From NCBI GenBank assembly GCA_047967505.1, contig CM106538.1: DNA of 64,000 bases. One strand, written 5' to 3'. The position numbers and the translations under genes are program-made. This stretch comes from Dipteris shenzhenensis (taxonomy: Eukaryota > Polypodiophyta > Polypodiopsida > Gleicheniales). Below the pieces are notes generated by a model. That model made no database searches, was not told the DNA's origin, and was given only the letters and a program-made list of their open reading frames with translations. Below, piece after piece: positions 57,360 to 64,000 of the stretch. Positions within the stretch are counted from its first letter, which is position 1. Every line of letters starts with the position of its first letter.

Positions 57360-59550
57360 GAGAACTAACACTAATATCATCAAAAGATAATCTAAGATTT
57401 TTTCTAAGTACCTTCAAATATTTAACTGAGTCATCCAAAAGGTGTTGAAAAGTTTCTATGCAAAGTGCATGGCTTTGAAAGTAGAAATGAAAGAGCTGGA
57501 GAAGAGGCATGAGAGAGGCATGGTGTCCAATTGCAAAAACTGGTAGGGTGAAAGAGGAGAGAGGAATTATATGATGTGCAAAAGGTTACAAGGCGTTTGC
57601 CACCTAATCACCTCATGAAGACTTAATTGTTCATCACACATATTGACAAATGAACCTCGTGGGTTGGTACATTGAGTCCCTATTTTCCTGTCCAAGGAAT
57701 AATGACTATAATTATCAAATCCCTATCTTCCTAGTCATCAAATCCCTATCGCCCTTTCTATGCATATGATTATCTCTCTCACACAATGCACAATTTATTT
57801 AACACTAGTTTGGTAGAAGGACATAAAAATGTCCTAGGATACTTTTATGTCCTCTTAACTTAGCCACTTCCTAGAATTATTCAAAAGCATCCATAAGCTA
57901 TTTTGAGGTTTTTATTATTTGCCATAATAGCTTATATGCTGAAAAAAACTTGAAATTATGATGGATTAGAACTTGCACCTATTACTTTGAGTTCTACCGA
58001 GTCAACCTAACACCAAAATCTCAAGCTGTTTCTCAGGTTTTAGATAAAATGACCATACTTCTTCATTAGAATGAGTTTTTTTAGATTTTGTAAGTTCTAG
58101 AGTCTAAGGATAACTATAACACATATGCTTAGATTGCTTTGGAGCTAGATAATTATATTTATTATGATTTATGGCCTCAACGATCATTTTAGAGAATCCT
58201 GACAGCGAGGCAAAATTTGATCTTTTGCAAACTCTTTGACATGTATAACAAGTTATACCATACTTTGCATATGTCTTGAATGGGATATTATGGAGGATCC
58301 AATAGGCCTAAAACTAAAGTTGTAGAGGACTTATCTAGAAAAATAATTGGATGTTTTTAAAAAAGAAATTTAATGTGTACTTTTTCTAATTCATTAGTAA
58401 TGCTAGGTTGATCTAAGCTTAGTTTCAAAATTGATGGAGTATAAATGTGTCATACCCTCTTTTTGATATATCCCTTTTATGAAATGTGTGGAACTTTCTT
58501 GACAGAGTGCATATATCCTTTAGAGCGATGTATAATTCAAAATATGTTCACATGAGCATGACTTTGGATGACCTTTTTGCACAATGGATTGATAACATGA
58601 ATAGATATGTACAAGGAAATTTTCCAAATGCAAAGGGAGAATTGTTACTCAAGAAGATGACAAGCACAAAGCTTCTCACCTATGGAGAAGTGGGAGAAAT
58701 TTCCCAAGCGAAGGGAATAAGGTTGGGACCGATAATTTTTTGGTGTATATTAGGGAATATGGAATATTTCATGATCTTCTATTTGAAAAATGAGAGGGAA
58801 GCACACTGTGGATCATGCTCTACAATCAATGTGTTTAATTCTTGGATATATTAGCACTTTCATGTGGGCATGTTCAGTCAATTGCATGACATAAGAATAT
58901 GCGTAAGATGAGAAGAATTGTTAAGGAGTTTCATAAAAAAATTTCCATAAAACTAAGGGCCATAGGAATGCTACTCACATTACGTAAATAAATTATATAG
59001 ATTGGACAAGCGAGGCATTGAATGCATGCTTCAAACCTTACTTGCAATTTAAGCAAATGATAAAGAATTCACTACTACTAACACCTTTCTTATTGATGAT
59101 AGTCTATTTAAGGGGGTGTGTAGCCTTTAAAAAATTGTATTATATCCATTTTGTTTTATGGTAGATGAGACTAGTGATAATGATCTTCTCCCTTATGTGC
59201 TTTTATTGCTCGAAAAGTGTAGACATAAGGAACATTAACAAGATTGATGATTATGAAAATGAGCCAATACATGTCACTCATCATTTGTATAGGTATTTCA
59301 AAGATGTAATTTTGGAACGGGAGAACTTTACTACTAAGTACCTTGGACCAATTGGCTCAAAATGAGTATTTAGTTCATGTAGTTCCACAATGAACAATCA
59401 ACAAAATCTCGAGACTCTCATGTTGCGTTTGTATGTCGTCAAGGTCGTCACTCGTCAGGAATACAGTTGCAATCAACCTTTCTTGACAGACGAAAAAGTA
59501 CCAAGGTCGACCTGCAGGCTCCCTGCAGGCCTCCCTAGGTACTTTCCCTT
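57360..59550. other. no gene recognised
   Basis: The longest ORF is 58486-58854 (plus, 122 codons, MTLDDLFAQWIDNMNRYVQG in its middle). It is clearly protein-like in composition, and downstream pieces (YIDWTSEALNACF near 59000) suggest one decayed gene. I do not recognise it. Confidence 0.35.
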
Positions 59551-59552
59551 GA

Positions 59553-59815
59553 GATTTTGAAATCAAGCAGATATTGCCATTGAATGACCGGAGTGCTCCT
59601 GTGAAGTGTCACCAAATCACTACTTTTTCTGATCGCGCAATAGTTTTTGACGTAACGGGAAGAGAATCGGATTCGTCACGCCTGCCCCCGTAACCCCCTT
59701 TCGCATCTTTGATTACTGCCACTTTTCTGTATAAATAGGAACTTAGGAAGCCAGTCTTTCAAACTTGTAGCAACCTACACAGCTCCCCATCTTGTTCTTC
59801 GTCACAGCATTCAAC
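59553..59815 (+). promoter_or_regulatory. promoter and 5' UTR of ASR copy 2
   Basis: TATAAATA at 59730-59737, about 85 bp before the ATG. Upstream, conserved with copy 1: GTGAAGTGTCACC, TTTTTGACGTAACGGGA and GGATTCGTCACGCC. The shared ACGT core is a candidate bZIP (stress/ABA) site. Homology to copy 1 begins near 59553. Confidence 0.65.
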
Positions 59816-60352
59816 ATGTCGCACCACCACCACCACCCCGAAGAAGTGTACTATGATGAATCCTACGAAAGGACTTCCTATGAGGAAGCTCCGCCCCCTC
59901 GCTGCCATGAAGGATCTTACGACCGCTACGCCAGCCGTCCTTACGGAGAGACCTACGAGCGTGTAACAGAGGAGGAAGCCGATTACTCTCGCCGCCAGGA
60001 GAAGGGCGCGCCCTATCAGCGCAACGAGCGCCTCGGTGAGCTGGGTGCCGTTGCAGCAGGAGCATTCGCTTTGGTAAGACGATTCCAGACGTCCCTGTGG
60101 GTCGTCGTGGACGTTAGTATTTTTCCACCCTGGTTTTTAGGGGGTGATTGCGGGAAAGTCGATGAGTAATAGACGATTCTAAAACGATGTGTCGTGGTTG
60201 ATTGTGTGCAGTATGAAGGCCACAAAGCAAAGACAGATGTGGCGGATGCTGGGAAGCACAAGACAGAGGCAGAGCTGGCTGGAGTAGCAGCTCTGGGATC
60301 TGGAGGTTATGCACTGTATGAGCATCGCGAGAAGAAGAAAGCTGGCTGGTAA
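59816..60352 (+). CDS. ASR (ABA/WDS-induced) protein gene, copy 2, two exons
   Basis: Exon 1, 59816-60073 (86 codons): MSHHHHHPEEVYYDESYER, then a Tyr/Arg/Glu-rich part and RLGELGAVAAGAFAL, the first half of the ABA/WDS domain. The intron (60074-60211, 138 bp) has GTAAGAC and GTGTGCAG borders. Exon 2, 60212-60352: YEGHKAKTDVADAGKHKTE, then ELAGVAALGSGGYALYEH and EKKKAGW, stop TAA. Total 132 residues, intact. The splice pattern, with the intron in the middle of the domain, agrees with copy 1 and with ASR genes generally. The His-rich start is usual for the family (zinc binding is known for ASRs). It has the better TATA box of the two copies, so it is the likelier strongly expressed one. Confidence 0.88.
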
Positions 60353-60419
60353 AAGAAGCTGGCAGTATGCAAAGCGAGGATGCACGAGCACCACTTTTAG
60401 CTGTCCCCATGTACTTCAT

Positions 60420-60445
60420 CCAACTAATATAATATAATAAACCTC
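60420..60445 (+). terminator. candidate polyadenylation region of ASR copy 2
   Basis: CTAATATAATATAATAAACC about 70 bp after the stop, an AATAAA-like signal; the same sequence follows copy 1 on the minus strand near 25480-25500. Confidence 0.5.
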
Positions 60446-60821
60446 GCTTTTGTGACATACTAAGATTTTCCCAATTCCTTTTCGAGTAACTTTTTGGCAT
60501 GCCAAAGTAGAGTTTATGGTTTTCAATCGTATGATGACTCTCGTGAGATTGAAATTGCACTATGTTGTGTTTTTAGAGGATGAGTTTGGGAATGTTCGTG
60601 GATTCATCTTGGTATATGCCAAAGTAGCGTTTGTTTTGGTCTCTCTTATTATGGGACTTGTGTGATAGAAGGGTAATGTGAGAGGGGCTTTAGGTGTTAT
60701 CATAATCTAAGGGTGAGAGGGGCTTTAAGGGTTACCATAATCTCATTTGGCAGGCCTAGTGAAATTTTTACGTTATTAAACTTAACATAAGTGTTGAAGT
60801 TATTTAAAGACAAAGCCATAT

Positions 60822-62383
60822 GATTTTATTGGCAGTATGATAATGGAACAAGTGCCAATGCACATGTGAGTTTAGGATTCCTAGTGCCATTTTTCAAGTC
60901 TTGGTATGAGATAGGCAACACTGCCATTCTCTGCAAAGTGACATGAAGATTGACATGAATCCATATGATTTCTATCCAAGAAAGACTATGATCACTACAT
61001 AGGAGGAAGGTTGAATTTCCCTATTCTACCCTATACATTTCAAAGATGAATTTACTCTATACTTAGAGATTGGCATCTGAAAGATGAGTATCTTGCCATA
61101 ATCTACCCTATACATTTTGTGCCACTATAGTAGTCGGAGAATGGCATTTAGAAGCTGAATTTCACATTTTTTGCTATATTGTGCGCTATGTATTGATCAT
61201 ATATATTTAAGAGAATGGAATATCAAAGATTAGTTTCTTATTTCTTGCAAGCCCACCAATGTGCAGTGTCATGTGATCAATAGGGTAGTGGCATTCCAAT
61301 GAATATTGGCACTGGGAGAGTGGCATCGGTGCCAATCTATATGTAAGTTTAGGGTTCATAGTGCTACTTTCCAGGTTCCAGCTTGAGATTGGCACCACTG
61401 CCATTCTCCATTGGTGTTTTGGAGGATGGCACCACTGCCATTGTCCACCAGTGGAACATAGAAGAATGCACATGGGACTTTAGGCTTCTCAGTCCCATTT
61501 TCTAGGGCCCAATAAGAGACCAGCACCACTCTCATTCTCTAGTGGTAGAAATGTTTACCGTAATATTCTAGGTTGGGTATTCCAGTGATCATAGGAGAGT
61601 GGCACTAGGTTCCAATTGACATGTGAGTTTGGGGTTCTCAGTGCCATTTTCTAGGTCCCAGCATCAGATTGGCATCACTGCCATTCTCCATTGGTGGCAA
61701 TCTGCACAAACTCAACATGTAGATTGGCATTCCACTGATTTTATTGGCAGTAGGATAATGGCACAACTGCCAATGCACATGTGAGTTTAGGATTCCTAGT
61801 GCCATTTTTCAAGTCTTGGTATGAGATTGGCAACACTTCCGTTCTCTACTGGTGGCATCTGCAGAAAGTGACATGGAGATTGACACAAAACCATATGATC
61901 TCTACAAAGGAGAGACTATGATCACTACATAGGAGGAAAGTTGAATATCCCTAATCTACTCTATATATTTCAAAGATGAATTTACTGTATAGTTGTTGGA
62001 AACTGGCATCTGAAAGATGAGTATCTTGCCATAATCTACCCTATACATTTTGTGGCAGTATAGCAGTGGGAGAATGGCATTGAAAAGCTGAATGTCACAT
62101 TTTTGGCTATATTATGCCTTATGTATATCATTGAGAGAATGGAATTTCAAAGATGAATTTCACATTTCTTGCAAGTCTCCAATGTGCAGTGTCATGTGAT
62201 TAGTAGGGTAGTGGCATTCATATTGGCACTATGAGAATGGCACATGTGCCAATCTACATGTAAGTTTAGGGTTCATAGTGCTACTTTCTAGGTTCCACCA
62301 CTGCCATTTTCCATTGGTGTTTTAGAGGATGGCACCTTTGCCATTCTCCACTAGTGGAAAATAGAAGAATGCACATGTGAGTA
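60822..62383. repeat. diverged tandem duplication, period about 915 bp
   Basis: GATTTTATTGGCAGTA at 60822 recurs at 61737, and both copies run in parallel for about 640 bp, through GTGCCATTTTTCAAGTCTTG and CCAATGTGCAGTGTCATGTG to GAAGAATGCACATG. Within and between copies GGCACCACTGCCATTCTCCA and TGGCA(C/T) words are scattered many times, so the duplication is built from a smaller older repeat. Confidence 0.85.
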
Positions 62384-63102
62384 GGTCAAACATTTGGGAT
62401 ACCATTTGATCGCGTAAAAAAATTGAGCTTGCATGGGCATGGATTTCTTCAATGAATGGGTGTGTAGTGATCTAGTGCATGCAACAATTGTTTTGTAAGA
62501 ACTCAAATTTGAAAATAAAGAGCATCCGAAATACACATGGAAATTTTCAATGTTGGTGAAACTAAACCACTCAAAAGCAATGTGCAAGATGCAACATCAT
62601 TAAAATTTCTAAATAACTTTCACATGAGTCACGACTTCCGATCCTTAGAATGAATTACTAACTTTCCAAGGCAATGGTATATTACGTCAACTAATTCGTA
62701 TCTCACACTACTATCGCAATCAGTCATGATCTACTATTATAAAGTGAATTTTGTGAAGTCACTATCGAAAAAAGTACGTACCTTTATTTAAAAAAACATA
62801 CTTTTTAAATCCCTGATAAAATAGTACTTTTGTTTGGCTCTATAACCCAAAAATGTCTAAACTTTTGAATTACAAAAAGATTTCTATTATTCAAATTGGA
62901 AAACATGACAAATAACAAAGAATAAGAATCTATTCCATTGAACTAGGAGAGTCCTTTAATCTTTTGATTTAAAATATCAATGTTTTTTTGGTGCAAATGT
63001 CAAGAACTTTTGACTCAAATCCCCATACACATGAATTTCTACATCTTGCAAATTAAGAATGTCCACACAGTGATGGCTCTCACTTTTCTTTTTTTTTTCC
63101 CT

Positions 63103-63357
63103 CTATTTTGTCATCTTTGGATCATACTTTCCCTTGAGTTTATCAATTGAATGAATTCTATACCAATGTACTTCCACAAAAGTAATAACATTGCCCTCAT
63201 AAATAAGCTTTGTGACTTTTACCAACCAAAATGGATGATTTTTTCCATCATCATTAGCAAGAACTGCTGTCATTGTGCCCTCATTTAGCTCATTAACATT
63301 ACCCTCCCATATTTCCTTCTCTTGTAGACAAAGTTTGACTATTGCACTACAATCCAT
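63103..63357 (-). pseudogene. fragment related to the C-terminal domain of the nested transposon's transposase-like protein
   Basis: 84-codon minus-strand ORF beginning MDCSAIVKLCLQEKEIWEG. Its HPFWLVKVTKLIYEGNVITF and VEVHWYRI align with IWVAKVTKIERDDKGTPITF and TALWYEP in the protein at 34.1-37.9 kb, preceded in both by a conserved MTAVLA/LFVAVWA-type strand. No catalytic domain can be read upstream. It is evidence for a second, mostly lost member of the same element family or of a wider protein family using this domain. Confidence 0.5.
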
Positions 63358-63568
63358 GTTGCTTAGCTCGAACTATTGCACATGCTGTAATGGGTAATAA
63401 GAGCTTGAGTCCCTCCTATGGGATCCAACTTTTAGAGTTGGAATATTATTTGCTCCACTCCATGAGAGTATTTTCATCCTATTTCTCTATTTTAAATTGA
63501 TGTTGAAAGCTATATCATTGAGCTGCACATGTCATAGATACCGTCTCTAGTTCCATATGATCTAAAAT

Positions 63569-63754
63569 CACATGTTGTTGAGAGGAAGAGAAAGAGGAGA
63601 GAGACGGATACAAGAGTTGTGTTGAGAGGAAGAGACAAAGAAGAGAGACCAACACAAGAGTTGCTCCCAACAAAATGATTCTATTCATAGATCATAGGCA
63701 TATATATAGTTGAGGACTAGGTTGAGTTAGGGCAAGCTATATATAGCTCTAACA
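63569..63754 (-). repeat. putative LTR of a copia-like element, minus strand
   Basis: On the minus strand the purine tract GAGTGGGGG is followed by TGTTAGAGCTATATATAGC at 63754, a typical LTR start with a TATA-like word. The left border near 63569 is a guess. The (GA)-rich AGAGGAAGAGA words near 63580-63650 are a partial tandem repeat. Confidence 0.5.
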
Positions 63755-64000
63755 CCCCCACTCAAACTAGGCCCTCTAGCTACGGATGAAAAAACCCTTG
63801 GGGAGTACAAGGGAAAAACCCGAGCCACTATATATATCTATGTGAAAATATATATACAAAGGATGGCCATATGCCAATTTGAATGATACAGTGTAATGCT
63901 GGATGATACAATGCAAATTGCATGTGGATAGTACAAGGAAATAAGACAAGCACTTGTCCATAGTATAGTGCAAAGTACAGGCACTATGTTTGGTGCATGA
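63755..64000 (-). mobile_element. edge of a copia-like element running off the window
   Basis: The sequence immediately inside the putative LTR (minus strand) would be the 3' end of the element; no coding motif is visible in the 246 bp available. Confidence 0.35.

Noticed and set aside
59816-60169. 125-codon single-exon reading of ASR copy 2
   Set aside because: Same reason: residues after GAFAL are intron translation, and the second half of the ABA/WDS domain is in exon 2.
1-64000. tRNA or rRNA genes
   Set aside because: No cloverleaf-like or rRNA-like segment noticed; tRNA-like words found are only retrotransposon primer sites.

Overview
The window looks like transposon-filled intergenic DNA from a land plant nucleus. 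The evidence is plant-type TTTAGGG/CCCTAAA telomere-like runs, chromodomain Ty3/gypsy pol, CACTA-type transposase genes, tRNA-iMet-type primer binding sites, and two intron-containing ASR (ABA/WDS) stress genes. ASR genes are plant-specific and absent from Arabidopsis. I cannot place the lineage further; the element density suggests a large genome, possibly not an angiosperm. I see no bacterial operon, rRNA or tRNA gene.

Layout. 0.2-0.76 kb: decayed ORF. 1.1-7.4 kb: nothing recognised. 7.4-12.7 kb: decayed LINE on the minus strand, split by a complete pol-less LTR retrotransposon (7883-11634, TSD GGTCC). 13.0-16.7 kb: hexamer minisatellite, plus-strand LINE endonuclease remnant, gypsy integrase/chromodomain remnant. 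18.5-23.9 kb: decayed CACTA element, TNPA-like gene on minus and TNPD-like gene on plus. 25.56-26.11 kb: ASR gene on minus. 27.83-49.41 kb: Ty3/gypsy chromovirus with matching 1.15-kb LTRs and TSD GGAAG. 50.20-51.12 kb: complete 914-bp TRIM with TSD GGGGG. 51.1-57.4 kb: decayed coiled-coil gene, tandem repeats, a 152-bp foldback, two related MITEs, copia-like remnants. 59.8-60.35 kb: second ASR gene, plus strand. 60.8-62.4 kb: 915-bp-period duplication. 63.1-64 kb: fragment related to the giant transposon's gene and the edge of a copia-like element.

Main find. Inside the gypsy element, between the end of pol and the 3' LTR, sits a self-contained 14,687-bp DNA transposon (33548-48234). It has perfect 26-bp terminal inverted repeats and a 6-bp target duplication (TGAGGA). 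It carries two divergent genes: on minus, a transposase-like protein with TIDGMD, QADN...ENKN and GHTHEDID motifs; on plus, an unrecognised protein of about 1,134 residues. Between them lies about 6 kb of highly structured DNA: a ~1.3-kb palindrome of nested hairpins with telomere-like arms pointing outward, an AT-rich stretch, repeats centred on TTGCGTACGCAA, and a ~1.9-kb extremely GC-rich block with the same family of GTTGC/GCAAC hairpins. I know of no superfamily with this combination of TIR, TSD, gene pair and core.

How the parts relate. Apart from the two ASR genes, every functional unit seen is a mobile element or its remains. Order of events from nesting: LINE before the pol-less LTR element; gypsy element before the giant DNA transposon; the 55-kb tandem array before the MITE inside it. 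The two ASR copies share promoter, intron and 3' flank and are inverted relative to each other about 33 kb apart.
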